64,000 nt of DNA from Sphingobium sp. OAS761 (GCF_024168485.1 NZ_JALJVY010000001.1:372001-436000), one strand, 5' to 3'; positions 43,927 to 52,564 are shown, counted from the first letter of the stretch. Notes: generated by a model not told the origin, from the letters alone. A program made the numbers and translations.

Positions 43927-45960
43927 ATGGTTTACCAAATATCAAGATGGTCAGTGCAGGATCGCAACGACGTGCCGAACCTGCTACGCCTTCTGTACGC
44001 GAAAATGCGCGCGCATTATGCGCCCAGCACCCGGCAAAGCGCTGAGGTGCGCGATAGCCTTGTGAAAGCGCTCTACGCGTCGCCGGCGTCCCTCATGTCG
44101 GGGGCTGTATCGGGCGGTGCGATCAGTCTGGTCCTGGCGTGGGGAACCGCGGTTCCGGCAATGTGGGTCATCGCCGGACTGGCGGTTTTCGTAGGCGTCA
44201 GCCGGTCCATTTCCTCTGTTTATTTTCAGCGGCAACTGGCCGACAGCGATTCGCCGGCGCCTATCTGGGGCCAGGCATATGAGCTGGGCGCATGGCTCTA
44301 TGCCGGATTGCTCGGGTTGCAGGCCTTCGCATCGCTGCTCCTGACCCGCGATGCAACGCTGCATGTCCTGGCGGTGGGCATGGTGGCATCCTACGCCGGC
44401 GGCATTTCCGGCCGCAATGCCGGCCGCGTCCATGTGGCGGTGGGCCAGACCTGCCTGTCGCTGCTGCCCACGTCGCTGGGCCTCATGCTCTATGGCGACG
44501 TCGGATATTTCATCCTGGGCCTGCTTTGCTTCCTGATGATTTTCGCCATGGGCGAGATCACCAAGACCACCCATCGGATCGTGCTTCAGGCGCTGGAGGG
44601 CAAGCAGGAAAAGTCGCAGCTGGCGATCAAGTTCGAACGGCTTGCGCGCTATGACAGCCTGACCGGCGTCGAAAACCGCATGGCGATGCAGATGCGCCTG
44701 CGCGAAATGTTCTTTTCGCGCGTCAACGACACCGCACCGATGGCGATATTGTGGCTGGACCTGGATCGCTTCAAGGAAATCAACGATACGCTGGGTCATA
44801 TCGTCGGCGATCAGCTCCTGTGCCAGCTGGCAGAGCGCCTGAACGAAACCCTGGACGGTCGCGGCCATGTGGCCCGCTTCGGCGGCGACGAGTTCATCCT
44901 GATCTGTCCCGATACCGGCCGCGCGCAGGCGGAAGGCATCGCGCAGGACGTCATGCATATGCTGAGCGGCGATTTCTCGGTCATGGGCTATCATCTCGCC
45001 GTGACGGCGTCGGTCGGCATCGCGATGGCGCCGGACGACGGCATCGACGGCGACATATTGCTGCAACATGCCGATCTTGCCCTTTATCTCGCCAAGCGCG
45101 AAGGGCGAAACCGGTTCGCTTTCTTCGACTGGAGCATGAAGGAGCGGCAGGAGCGCGTCTACGAACTGGAAACGGGTCTGCGCGCGGCGCTGACCGATGG
45201 AAGCCTGCGGCTGCACTACCAGCCCATATTCGATGCCATTTCGGGACGCATCAGTATCTGCGAGGCACTGATGCGCTGGAATCATCCCTTTCTCGGACCG
45301 GTATCGCCCTCCGAGTTCATTCCAATCGCCGAAAGTTCCGGCCTGATCGAGCCGATGACGGAATGGGCGCTGAAGCAGGCCTGCGCGGATGCGATGCAAT
45401 GGCCCGACGATATCAGGGTGGCGGTCAACATTTCCCCGGCGCTCATCAAGACGGACGGCCTGTCGCGCGCCGTGATGTCCGCCCTGCTTACGTCGGGGCT
45501 GAAGGCGCGACGGCTGGAGCTGGAGGTGACCGAATCGATCCTGCTGGAGGATGACGGCCGGTCGCACATGATTCTGGGCGAGCTGCGCCGCATAGGCCTG
45601 CGTCTGGCGCTGGACGATTTCGGCACCGGCTATTCCTCGCTGGCTTCGCTGCGCGTGCACGATTTCGACACCATAAAGGTCGACCAGAGCTTCGTGCGCG
45701 GTATCCACGAAAATCCGCGTGACCGCGCCATTGCGCAGTCGGTGGCGTTCCTGGCCCGGCAACTGGGCGTGGAAACGGTCGCGGAAGGGATCGAGACGCA
45801 GGAACAACTGGACTATGTCCGCGACATCGGCCTCACCAATGTGCAGGGCTTCGCCCTCAGCAGGCCCATCCCGATGGACGAACTGCTGAAGCTGATGGAC
45901 GGATTCCGCGCGGGCCTCGACAGCCCGGCGGCAAATATACCGGCGCGCAAAATCGCCTGA
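43927..45960 (+). CDS. membrane-bound GGDEF-EAL c-di-GMP turnover protein
   Basis: A 677-residue protein. Six hydrophobic segments lie between about residues 53 and 212 (AMWVIAGLAVFVGVS, LYAGLLGLQAFASLLL, VGYFILGLLCFLMIFAMG and others). The GGDEF domain (about 235-395) starts YDSLTGVENRMA and has an intact ARFGGDEFILI site; the inhibitory RxxD site before it is absent. The EAL domain (about 410-660) has EALMRW, NISPALIKTDG, ELEVTESIL and LALDDFGTGYSSLASLRVHD, with metal ligands conserved. So both synthesis and hydrolysis are possible. It is convergent with the RpfF-like gene, 9 bases apart. No PAS domain is present. Confidence 0.9.
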   Translation: MVYQISRWSVQDRNDVPNLLRLLYAKMRAHYAPSTRQSAEVRDSLVKALYASPASLMSGAVSGGAISLVLAWGTAVPAMWVIAGLAVFVGVSRSISSVYFQRQLADSDSPAPIWGQAYELGAWLYAGLLGLQAFASLLLTRDATLHVLAVGMVASYAGGISGRNAGRVHVAVGQTCLSLLPTSLGLMLYGDVGYFILGLLCFLMIFAMGEITKTTHRIVLQALEGKQEKSQLAIKFERLARYDSLTGVENRMAMQMRLREMFFSRVNDTAPMAILWLDLDRFKEINDTLGHIVGDQLLCQLAERLNETLDGRGHVARFGGDEFILICPDTGRAQAEGIAQDVMHMLSGDFSVMGYHLAVTASVGIAMAPDDGIDGDILLQHADLALYLAKREGRNRFAFFDWSMKERQERVYELETGLRAALTDGSLRLHYQPIFDAISGRISICEALMRWNHPFLGPVSPSEFIPIAESSGLIEPMTEWALKQACADAMQWPDDIRVAVNISPALIKTDGLSRAVMSALLTSGLKARRLELEVTESILLEDDGRSHMILGELRRIGLRLALDDFGTGYSSLASLRVHDFDTIKVDQSFVRGIHENPRDRAIAQSVAFLARQLGVETVAEGIETQEQLDYVRDIGLTNVQGFALSRPIPMDELLKLMDGFRAGLDSPAANIPARKIA

Positions 45961-45969
45961 CCGGTCCGC

Positions 45970-46923
45970 CTATCCCGCCAGCCGGTGCTGTGCCGACGCG
46001 AGCCGGCGCATCATCCGAACATCGGTCAGGCTGATTTTCAGTGCGGACAAGGCCCAATTGTCGACGATGTCCTGCAATTCGCCATATTCCAGCGGATCGA
46101 CGCGGCGCCCGGCCTGAAACACGCCGACATGGCCGGAATGATGCCGGCGGTTGGCCGCCATGTAATCGCGCACCGCCCGTTCGCCCTCGCCGTCGTCGAC
46201 CAGGATATGGACGATGCCCATGTCATACATTTCCTCGGCGCTGTAGACCTTGCCGGACAGGATCATCCGTTCCGCCATCAACCGGCCGAGCTTGCGCGCC
46301 AGGATCGAATAGGCGCCCATGCCGGGAAACAGGCCGAACAGCATTTCCGGCAGCCCGAAGCGTGCACGGCGTTCCGCGATCACGACATCGAAGCACAGCA
46401 GCGCCTCGAAACCGCCGCCCAGTGCGTCCCCCTGTGCCAGTGCGATGGATACCGCCGGAATGTCCGCGTTTTTCCAGGTCTGGTACACCACGTCGATGCA
46501 GGCGTGACCATAGCGTCGCAAACCGGGAAGGTCGCCATTTTCGATGCAGGCGCAAAACAGGTCCAGATCGCCGCCGAGATTGAAGACTCCCGGGAAATGC
46601 GAACCCGCGACGATATATTTGACAGGCATTTCGCCGGCGTCGAACAGCCGCTTGGTTTCGGAGTACCAGGTCTGGGCGTCCCGCAGCATTTCCCGGCTGA
46701 AATTCGGGCGGCCCGACGGCGCCATGAAGGCCCAGACCGCTTCCGCCTCGGCATCCCAGTGCACGTCGATTTCCCCCAGGTCGAACATGGTCGACCTGGC
46801 CGGATCCTTCGAAATGCCATGCTGCCTTATGTCGCGGGATGGCGGTCCCGCCTCGACGTCATGCTGTTCCGACGCAATCTCGGCCGTATCCCTGCTGTAG
46901 CTAAATCGCCCTGAATCAACCAT
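45970..46923 (-). CDS. rpfF: RpfF-like crotonase, probable DSF fatty acid signal synthase
   Basis: A 317-residue crotonase-fold enzyme. RpfF hydrolyses and dehydrates acyl-ACP to make cis-2-enoic fatty acid signals (DSF). Key parts are FPGVFNLGGDLDLFCACIEN, ALAQGDALGGGFEALLCFDV and RFGLPEMLFGLFPGMGAYSI. The two glutamates, in GGGFE and GLPE, are 20 residues apart, the same spacing as catalytic Glu141 and Glu161 of Xanthomonas RpfF. A polar N-terminal extension of about 45 residues precedes the fold; ATG at 46923 is used, and Met at MFDLGEID is the alternative. The GGDEF-EAL gene converges on it, which suggests DSF / c-di-GMP linkage. Confidence 0.82.
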   Translation of the reverse strand: MVDSGRFSYSRDTAEIASEQHDVEAGPPSRDIRQHGISKDPARSTMFDLGEIDVHWDAEAEAVWAFMAPSGRPNFSREMLRDAQTWYSETKRLFDAGEMPVKYIVAGSHFPGVFNLGGDLDLFCACIENGDLPGLRRYGHACIDVVYQTWKNADIPAVSIALAQGDALGGGFEALLCFDVVIAERRARFGLPEMLFGLFPGMGAYSILARKLGRLMAERMILSGKVYSAEEMYDMGIVHILVDDGEGERAVRDYMAANRRHHSGHVGVFQAGRRVDPLEYGELQDIVDNWALSALKISLTDVRMMRRLASAQHRLAG

Positions 46924-47156
46924 ATGCGTCCCCGTCTTTTTGCGGTCCCTGAACTGTGTCGGGTCCGTATCAAGATGCAATCGATCGGGCGGAGAAGGCT
47001 AGGGCTTTAACTATTTTTGTTCTTGATTGTTGCAAATTGGTCGTCGGAAACCGGGGGTGTTTCGCTACTGCTGTGGCGATCGTGCAACAATCTGCCGCTT
47101 CATCGCGTGCGCGGCCGCCAAGGCTTTGTTAACTATCCCTGATTATTCCGGACTCC

Positions 47157-47336
47157 ATGAACCGCGACCGGATGACCGCCAAGACCGTGACCATCGTCCT
47201 TCAGGATATCGACGGGGCGGCATGGCCGTTGCGCCTTTCGGCCGATTGCCTTCGCTTCATCGGGCCCTATCGGCGGCTGGAGGGATTTCATATCGACGCG
47301 GTGGCTCTGTTCGAGGGCGTGCGCAGGGCGGGATGA
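47157..47336 (+). CDS. small hypothetical protein (59 residues)
   Basis: A 59-residue protein: MNRDRMTAKTVTIVLQDIDG, AAWPLRLSADCLRFIGPYRR, LEGFHIDAVALFEGVRRAG. It looks globular with alternating strands. I do not recognise a family. It is upstream of tgt on the same strand, 38 bases away, and may be cotranscribed. Codon usage matches real genes of the region. Confidence 0.5.
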   Translation: MNRDRMTAKTVTIVLQDIDGAAWPLRLSADCLRFIGPYRRLEGFHIDAVALFEGVRRAG

Positions 47337-47374
47337 CGCTTGTGCGTGCCGGCGATCACGCCTAGATCGCCCGG

Positions 47375-48505
47375 GTGAACAGCCCCCGTTTCTCCTTTTC
47401 CATCGCTGCAACCGACGGCAAGGCCCGCACCGGAACCATCCGGATGCAGCGCGGCGAGATCCGCACGCCCGCCTTCATGCCGGTTGGCACCGCAGCGACG
47501 GTCAAGGCCCTGCGCCCGGCCGAAGTGCGCGCCGCCGGCGCCGACATCATCCTGGGCAACACCTATCATCTGATGCTGCGGCCCGGCGCCGAGCGCATGG
47601 ACCGGCTGGGCGGCCTGCATCATTTCATGGGGTGGGACCGGCCGATCCTGACGGACAGCGGCGGCTATCAGGTGATGAGCCTCAGCGCGCTCACGAAGAT
47701 CAGCGAGGAAGGGGTGGCTTTTTCCAGCCATCTCGACGGGTCGCGGCACATGCTGACGCCCGAACGGTCGATGGAAATCCAGCGGTTGCTGGGCAGCGAC
47801 ATCGTCATGGCCTTCGACGAATGCACGAAGAACGGCTGTACCCATGATGAGGCGGCGCGGTCGATGGAGCGGTCCATGCGGTGGGCGAAGCGCTCGCGCG
47901 ACGCATTCGACGCCGGCGGCGCCCATGCGCAACGCGCGGCCCTGTTCGGCATTCAGCAGGGTTCGCTGGATGAAGGGCTGCGCCGGGTGTCGGCGGACAG
48001 GCTGATCGAAACGGGTTTCGACGGCTATGCGGTCGGCGGTCTCGCGGTGGGCGAAGGGCAGGAGGCGATGTTCGCCACGCTGGACTTTGCGCCCGACATG
48101 CTGCCGGCGGACAAGCCGCGCTACCTGATGGGCGTCGGCAAGCCGGACGACATCGTGGGCGCGGTGGAACGCGGGATCGACATGTTCGACTGCGTGCTGC
48201 CCACGCGCAGCGGCCGCAACGGCCAGGCCTTCACCTGGGCAGGTCCGCTCAACATCCGTAACGCGCGCTTTGCCGAGGATCAGGGGCCGCTCGATCCGCG
48301 CTGCGACTGCCCGGTCTGCACCACGTGGAGCCGCGCCTATCTTCATCATCTCGTCAAATCCGGCGAAATGCTGGGCGCAATGCTGATGACCCAGCATAAT
48401 ATCCATTTCTACCAGGCGTTGATGCAGGCATTGCGCGACCATATCGCGCAGGGGCGGCTCGCAGCCTTCGCGGCGGCTTTCCGCGCCGACTATCGGCGCG
48501 CCTGA
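47375..48505 (+). CDS. tgt: queuine tRNA-ribosyltransferase (tRNA-guanine transglycosylase)
   Basis: A 376-residue TIM-barrel enzyme. It swaps guanine-34 for preQ1 in tRNAs with GUN anticodons. The catalytic parts are [20 protein letters not shown] (Asp nucleophile region), [20 protein letters not shown] and [20 protein letters not shown]. The zinc site is [17 protein letters not shown]. The start is GTG 47375, giving [10 protein letters not shown], with no ATG nearby in frame at the right place. Confidence 0.95.
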   Translation: MNSPRFSFSIAATDGKARTGTIRMQRGEIRTPAFMPVGTAATVKALRPAEVRAAGADIILGNTYHLMLRPGAERMDRLGGLHHFMGWDRPILTDSGGYQVMSLSALTKISEEGVAFSSHLDGSRHMLTPERSMEIQRLLGSDIVMAFDECTKNGCTHDEAARSMERSMRWAKRSRDAFDAGGAHAQRAALFGIQQGSLDEGLRRVSADRLIETGFDGYAVGGLAVGEGQEAMFATLDFAPDMLPADKPRYLMGVGKPDDIVGAVERGIDMFDCVLPTRSGRNGQAFTWAGPLNIRNARFAEDQGPLDPRCDCPVCTTWSRAYLHHLVKSGEMLGAMLMTQHNIHFYQALMQALRDHIAQGRLAAFAAAFRADYRRA

Positions 48506-48509
48506 CGCG

Positions 48510-50099
48510 TCAGCGCAGGACGGGAATGGCGATGCGGTAGGCGCCGGTGGCAGCATCATGGTCCAGCGGTGCGCGCAACTGGCGAGAGAGGCCGGTCAGC
48601 ACGCGGCCATAGCGTTCCTCCAGATAGGTCGTCAGCAAACGGCCCTCGCGCAATGCCGGCGACTGCATTTCCAGGGACGCCCGTGTCGCGTCGTCGTCCT
48701 GTTCCCGGATGGAAATGCGGATCTGCCCCTTGGGGTCCAGCATCATGGCCAGTTCGACCAGTTCGGTGACCAGAAAGGCCACCGGCACGGCCACGTCCTG
48801 GCTGATGTGCAGATTGTCGCTGACGATCTGTATGCCAAAGCGGCGCGCCTCCGCAGCCGCGGTGCCGCGCAGGCTGGCGGACAATTCGCTGACCAGCGAT
48901 CGCACGCCGACGCCGCGATGTTCCTCCAGCTCGGCGAAATGATTGCGATGAACGACCGACAACGCGTCCACCCGGCGCTGGATCGATGCGTAGGCGGTCA
49001 CGGCCTCGGGCTCGTGCGCCGACCGGGCATGCAGGTTGATCAGGCTGGCGATGATCTGCAGGTTGTTCTTGACCCGGTGGTGCACTTCACGCGTCAGCTT
49101 GCGCTGCGCATCCAGGCTCGCGGCCATCTCTGCCTCATGGGTCGCGACATCCTGGCTGATTTCGTAAAACGTCTCGCCCAGCGCCGCGATTTCCCGGGCC
49201 GGGGTTCGGACCCGCCGCATCGGTTGCAGAACCTGTCCCGGCTGATAGCCGGCAACGGCCCGACGCAGCAGGACGAGCGGCCGGATCAGCAGTCGATTGA
49301 CGACGAACCAGCCGATCGCGGCGGCGGCGAACCACATGACCAGCGGCAGGAACAGCGACAGCGTCCGGGCAATCGTCGCCGGAGGATCGCGCACCGTCAT
49401 CATCAGCAGGACATCGGACGGGTCGATCCGTGCCGAAAGGCTCAGCCCCTCGCGCGACAGGCGCTTCGATCTCGGTTCGCTGATGACGAGGGCCAGTTTC
49501 CCCTGATGCAGGCTGAGCTGGCGGTTCTGCAATGCGGTGGCCGGGTCCGCCACGCTTTCGAGATGGCGCCGCGAATAATATATCAGTCCCACCAGGCGGC
49601 CGTTCGCGCTCTTTACGCGCGTGGCGAGCAGGGATTGTTCGGGCATCAACTGCACGTCGGGGCCGATGAAATGATCCGTGCCCGCCATGGCGCCGGTTTC
49701 CGGGCGGTCGGAACCGCAAAGCCTGCGGCCCGCGCGATCGTAGATGTAGAACCGGCCGTCATCCTTGTTGTCGAGCAGGAAGAAGCCGAGCCGCTTGCAG
49801 ATGCCGTCGTCCGGACGACCGTTGGAAAGCGTGTTCAGCGTCAGGGCGAGCGCAGTGCGGTCGGACGCCAGATCGGCTGTCAGTTTCCGGGCGCTCTGCG
49901 TCACTGCCATGCGCAGCAACGCTTCCTTTTCGAGGTCCGCGGTGCGGATCGCCTGAAGGGAGGCCACAAGGGCGATCAGGCCAAGCGGCAATAGGGCAAG
50001 GGTCAGGATGAGGAACATCTTGACGCCGGTCGATCGGAAAAATCGGAATAGCGGGCCCGCCAGCGCATCTGCTGCCGGCGCCTGACTGCCCCCGTTCAT
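48510..50099 (-). CDS. phyP: PhyP-like HisKA_2 membrane sensor protein of the general stress response
   Basis: A 529-residue membrane sensor. TM1 is FLILTLALLPLGLIALVASL (about 29-48), a periplasmic sensor region follows (about 55-245), and TM2 is LFLPLVMWFAAAAIGWFVVN. A HAMP-like linker precedes the HisKA_2 helix REVHHRVKNNLQIIASLINL with the phosphorylatable His. The ATPase half is degenerate: TELVELAMML stands where the N-box Asn should be, and the G1 Asp/Gly motif is missing. A phosphatase-only role on PhyR fits what is known of PhyP in Sphingomonas, a negative regulator of PhyR. nepR lies 7 bases upstream in the same operon. Confidence 0.85.
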   Translation of the reverse strand: MNGGSQAPAADALAGPLFRFFRSTGVKMFLILTLALLPLGLIALVASLQAIRTADLEKEALLRMAVTQSARKLTADLASDRTALALTLNTLSNGRPDDGICKRLGFFLLDNKDDGRFYIYDRAGRRLCGSDRPETGAMAGTDHFIGPDVQLMPEQSLLATRVKSANGRLVGLIYYSRRHLESVADPATALQNRQLSLHQGKLALVISEPRSKRLSREGLSLSARIDPSDVLLMMTVRDPPATIARTLSLFLPLVMWFAAAAIGWFVVNRLLIRPLVLLRRAVAGYQPGQVLQPMRRVRTPAREIAALGETFYEISQDVATHEAEMAASLDAQRKLTREVHHRVKNNLQIIASLINLHARSAHEPEAVTAYASIQRRVDALSVVHRNHFAELEEHRGVGVRSLVSELSASLRGTAAAEARRFGIQIVSDNLHISQDVAVPVAFLVTELVELAMMLDPKGQIRISIREQDDDATRASLEMQSPALREGRLLTTYLEERYGRVLTGLSRQLRAPLDHDAATGAYRIAIPVLR

Positions 50100-50106
50100 G
50101 ACGTCT

Positions 50107-50298
50107 TCAGTCCAGCTTGCTTAAAAGGTCCAGCATTTCCGCAGGGATCGATTCCTCGACAGTGCGCTGATATACGGATTTCAAGGCGTCCGAGACATGT
50201 GCCTCTTCCTTGTCCGTACCACGCTTGCCGCGCGAGGGAGACTTGGCTTCCGCCTCGCCCTTGATCCCCTTGCTTCCGGCAGACCGGCGTTCCGTCAT
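50107..50298 (-). CDS. nepR: anti-sigma factor NepR
   Basis: A 63-residue protein that holds EcfG inactive until phosphorylated PhyR binds it. The C-terminal helices DALKSVYQRTVEESIPAEML and DLLSKLD are the NepR core; the N-terminal half (KGIKGEAEAKSPSRGKRGTD) is disordered and charged. ATG 50298 is used, though its ribosome-binding site is poor. A TTG at 50310 has AGAGGGG 6 bases upstream and might be the real start. An ATG at 50409 would give an atypical N-terminus. A GGAAC-type promoter lies upstream at 50446-50472. Confidence 0.85.
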   Translation of the reverse strand: MTERRSAGSKGIKGEAEAKSPSRGKRGTDKEEAHVSDALKSVYQRTVEESIPAEMLDLLSKLD

Positions 50299-50445
50299 CG
50301 AAGAAACCAAAATTTGCCCCTCTGAAGCAATGGCATTAACACCAGTTAATTCCGTCTTTGCGACAATTCCACGCCGCGTCAATTCGTTCACGACCGCATT
50401 TTTCCGCATGATGCGCAATAATATCTAAAAATCAGCCTTCATCCC

Positions 50446-50472
50446 GAAACAAATTGGCACGTCGATGGTTCC
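50446..50472 (-). promoter_or_regulatory. EcfG-type promoter of nepR-phyP
   Basis: On the minus strand GGAAC, 17 bases, then GTTTC. The published EcfG consensus is GGAAC-N16/17-CGTT. The predicted start of transcription would be near 50438, giving a leader of about 140 bases to ATG 50298. Confidence 0.65.
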
Positions 50473-50619
50473 ACCGGGCGAGGCGTTTTTTTGACGCCGC
50501 CGGACTTGCCCGTTTCGGGGGGGCGGGGGGTTGCCATGACGATATAGTCGGACCATCCTGTTCCCTCTCCGGCAGGCCGGGGACACAGGCCCCTTTTCGG
50601 GCAGGGAGACGATTTGACG

Positions 50620-51411
50620 ATGTCGCTTGGACAGCAGCTACACCCCCATCTTCCGTTTTTGCGTCGGTATGCGCGTGCGCTGACCGGCAGCCAGACGCAT
50701 GGCGACGCCTATGTGCGTGCGACGCTGGAGGCGATCGTGGCGGCCCCCGAGGAATTTCCGTCCGGCGTCGACCCGCGCCTGGGCCTTTACCGCACCTTCC
50801 ATGCCATCTGGTCGTCGTCGCACATGGACGACCTGCCGGCGGGCGCCGGGGAAGGGCGTGAGGCTGTCGCCCAGGCGCGCCTAGCCCGACTGACCCCGTT
50901 GCCGCGCCAGGCGCTGTTGCTGACCGCGCTGGAAGGCTTCACCGTCGACGACGTGGCCTATCTGATCGCCATGCCGGTCGACGATGTGGAAGCACTGGTG
51001 CAGGAGGCACTGGGCGAGATCGAGGCGCAGACCCGGGCCAAGGTGCTGATTATCGAGGACGAACCGATTATCGCGATGGATATCGAAACCATCGTGCGCG
51101 ATCTGGGTCATGACGTCACCGCCATCGCGGTCACGCGGGAAGACGCCGTTCGCGAGGCGATGGCCGACCGGCCCGGACTGGTTCTGGCCGACATCCAGCT
51201 CGCCGACGATTCCAGCGGCATCGATGCGGTGAAGGATATATTGAGCGAATTTTCGGTGCCCGTCATTTTCATCACCGCCTTCCCCGAGCGGCTGCTGACG
51301 GGGGAGCGGCCCGAGCCGACTTTCCTGATCACCAAGCCGTTCCAGCGCGCAACGGTGAAAGCCGCCATATCCCAGGCGCTGTTCTTCGACGAAGCGACGG
51401 CACCGGCCTAG
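50620..51411 (+). CDS. phyR: response regulator PhyR (sigma-like plus receiver)
   Basis: A 263-residue anti-anti-sigma factor. Residues 1-135 are the EcfG-like sigma mimic (LPFLRRYARALTGSQTHGDA, LPRQALLLTALEGFTVDDVA). Residues 140-262 are a receiver with acidic pocket IIEDE, phospho-acceptor Asp191 in LVLADIQLADD and Lys in LITKPF. On phosphorylation the sigma-like part binds NepR and frees EcfG. The ATG at 50620 is used; the TTG at 50614 is an alternative. It is divergent from nepR-phyP. I see no GGAAC promoter for phyR itself. Confidence 0.95.
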   Translation: MSLGQQLHPHLPFLRRYARALTGSQTHGDAYVRATLEAIVAAPEEFPSGVDPRLGLYRTFHAIWSSSHMDDLPAGAGEGREAVAQARLARLTPLPRQALLLTALEGFTVDDVAYLIAMPVDDVEALVQEALGEIEAQTRAKVLIIEDEPIIAMDIETIVRDLGHDVTAIAVTREDAVREAMADRPGLVLADIQLADDSSGIDAVKDILSEFSVPVIFITAFPERLLTGERPEPTFLITKPFQRATVKAAISQALFFDEATAPA

Positions 51412-51424
51412 GCATTGACGTGAT

Positions 51425-51446
51425 GGGCCGCCCTTTGTGGCGGCCC
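51425..51446 (+). terminator. hairpin after phyR
   Basis: GGGCCGCC pairs with GGCGGCCC around CTTTGT. No T-run follows, so readthrough is possible. Confidence 0.45.
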
Positions 51447-51450
51447 GGAC

Positions 51451-51475
51451 GGAACTCCCCTCCGCGCGTCGCGTT
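51451..51475 (+). promoter_or_regulatory. EcfG-type promoter before the first small membrane gene
   Basis: GGAAC, 16 bases, CGTT: an exact match to the EcfG consensus. It is 31 bases before the ATG at 51506 and could also serve ecfG downstream. Confidence 0.7.
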
Positions 51476-51505
51476 AGTAAGGCGTAACGATCGGGAGATG
51501 AAGCC

Positions 51506-51637
51506 ATGGCAGACAAAGAGCAGCACATCGACGCTGACGACGCCCGCGCAGGCTCCACGGAAAATGTCGTTCGGTACGTTTTGGGCGTTTCGTTTGTGCT
51601 GGCGGTCATCGCCATGCTTCTGGTCCTTTGGATCTGA
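51506..51637 (+). CDS. 43-residue single-pass membrane protein, EcfG-linked
   Basis: A 43-residue protein: MADKEQHIDADDARAGSTEN, then a hydrophobic helix VLGVSFVLAVIAMLLVLWI to the end. The N-terminus is acidic and should face the cytosol. GGGAG lies 8 bases before the ATG. It is preceded by a GGAAC-N16-CGTT promoter and followed by ecfG. I do not recognise a named family. The reading frame is too short for most gene callers. Confidence 0.7.
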   Translation: MADKEQHIDADDARAGSTENVVRYVLGVSFVLAVIAMLLVLWI

Positions 51638-51681
51638 GGCTGGCGCAATCGCCTTCAAGCATATAGGATACGGGCAGATTT

Positions 51682-52374
51682 ATGGCTTTGACGACGTCGG
51701 TTCATGCGACGAGGGCGACAGCCAACACGGGGATTGTTGCCATGGATGAGGACGTTGGCGAAGCCGTAGAGCGTGCGACGTTGTCCGATGACGATTTCAA
51801 GCGCGAGCTTGCGGCGGTCATCCCCCATCTGCGTGCGTTCGGGCGTTCCCTGTCGGGTAACAGGGATGTTGCCGACGACCTGGTTCAGGAAACCCTGTTG
51901 AAGGCATGGGCCGCGCGCGCGCGATTTCAGGCCGGCACGAACATGCGCGCGTGGACCTTCATCATCCTGCGCAACCATTATCTGTCGCAGATGCGGCGTT
52001 CGCGCTTTCGCGGCGATTGGGACGATCTGACGGCCGACCGGATTCTTGCCGCGCCTGCCGGGCAGGACAAGCATGTCGAACTCAGCGACATGCAGCGCGC
52101 GCTGCTGCAACTTCCCCAGCCGCAGCGTGAGGCGCTGATCCTCGTTGGCGCGGGCGGTTTCGCCTATGAAGAAGCGGCCGAAATCTGCGGTGTTGCCGTC
52201 GGAACGATCAAGAGCCGGGTTGCGCGGGGACGTGCTGCGCTGGAACAGATACTGGAAACCGGCGAACTTCCGTCGCGGCGGCACCAGGAAACGAGCGAAA
52301 GCGGCGTGTTGAACGAGATCATGGACGATGTCGATCGTCTCAGCCGGGGCACGGACAATTCCGGCGTCGGCTGA
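51682..52374 (+). CDS. ecfG: RNA polymerase sigma factor EcfG
   Basis: A 230-residue ECF sigma factor. The sigma2 domain has DLVQETLLKAWAARARFQAG and TNMRAWTFIILRNHYLSQMR. The sigma4 domain has LPQPQREALILVGAGGFAYE and AAEICGVAVGTIKSRVARGR, the helix-turn-helix. These are typical EcfG (ECF15) motifs. An N-terminal extension of about 38 residues precedes the conserved part, so a start at ATG 51742 (MDEDVGEAVE) may be used. EcfG drives the general stress regulon under PhyR-NepR control. Confidence 0.93.
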   Translation: MALTTSVHATRATANTGIVAMDEDVGEAVERATLSDDDFKRELAAVIPHLRAFGRSLSGNRDVADDLVQETLLKAWAARARFQAGTNMRAWTFIILRNHYLSQMRRSRFRGDWDDLTADRILAAPAGQDKHVELSDMQRALLQLPQPQREALILVGAGGFAYEEAAEICGVAVGTIKSRVARGRAALEQILETGELPSRRHQETSESGVLNEIMDDVDRLSRGTDNSGVG

Positions 52375-52376
52375 AC

Positions 52377-52402
52377 GGAACAGCGTAGTCGGCTCGTTCG
52401 TT
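52377..52402 (+). promoter_or_regulatory. EcfG-type promoter after ecfG
   Basis: GGAAC, 17 bases, CGTT. It starts 3 bases after the ecfG stop and lies 22 bases before the ATG at 52424. Confidence 0.65.
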
Positions 52403-52423
52403 TTACTGTCGGAGGCAGGAAAA

Positions 52424-52564
52424 ATGGATAAAGAGCCGTCCGACAAGACGCGTGGCGAGCGGCGGGCCGATCACGAAAAGACACCGGGAAGCGGGGTCAT
52501 TTTCTCCATCGTGGTTTTGGCGCTCATCCTTGCGATCGGGTTCTTCTATCTGACCCGTCATTAG
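52424..52564 (+). CDS. 46-residue single-pass membrane protein, EcfG-linked
   Basis: A 46-residue protein: charged N-terminus MDKEPSDKTRGERRADHEKT, then GVIFSIVVLALILAIGFFYL and TRH. Its layout, a polar cytosolic head and one helix at the end, mirrors the 43-residue protein before ecfG, though the sequences differ. GGAGG precedes the ATG. A GGAAC-type promoter is directly upstream. No named family was recognised. Confidence 0.7.
   Translation: MDKEPSDKTRGERRADHEKTPGSGVIFSIVVLALILAIGFFYLTRH

Noticed and set aside
50335-50348. TTAA-N6-TTAA considered as a CtrA box
   Set aside because: Spacing is six, not seven, and the site lies within the nepR leader downstream of the predicted start.
50455-50474. 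TGGCACG before phyR considered as a sigma-54 promoter
   Set aside because: The -12 half (TGGTT) lacks TTGC, and the bases overlap the better EcfG match on the other strand.
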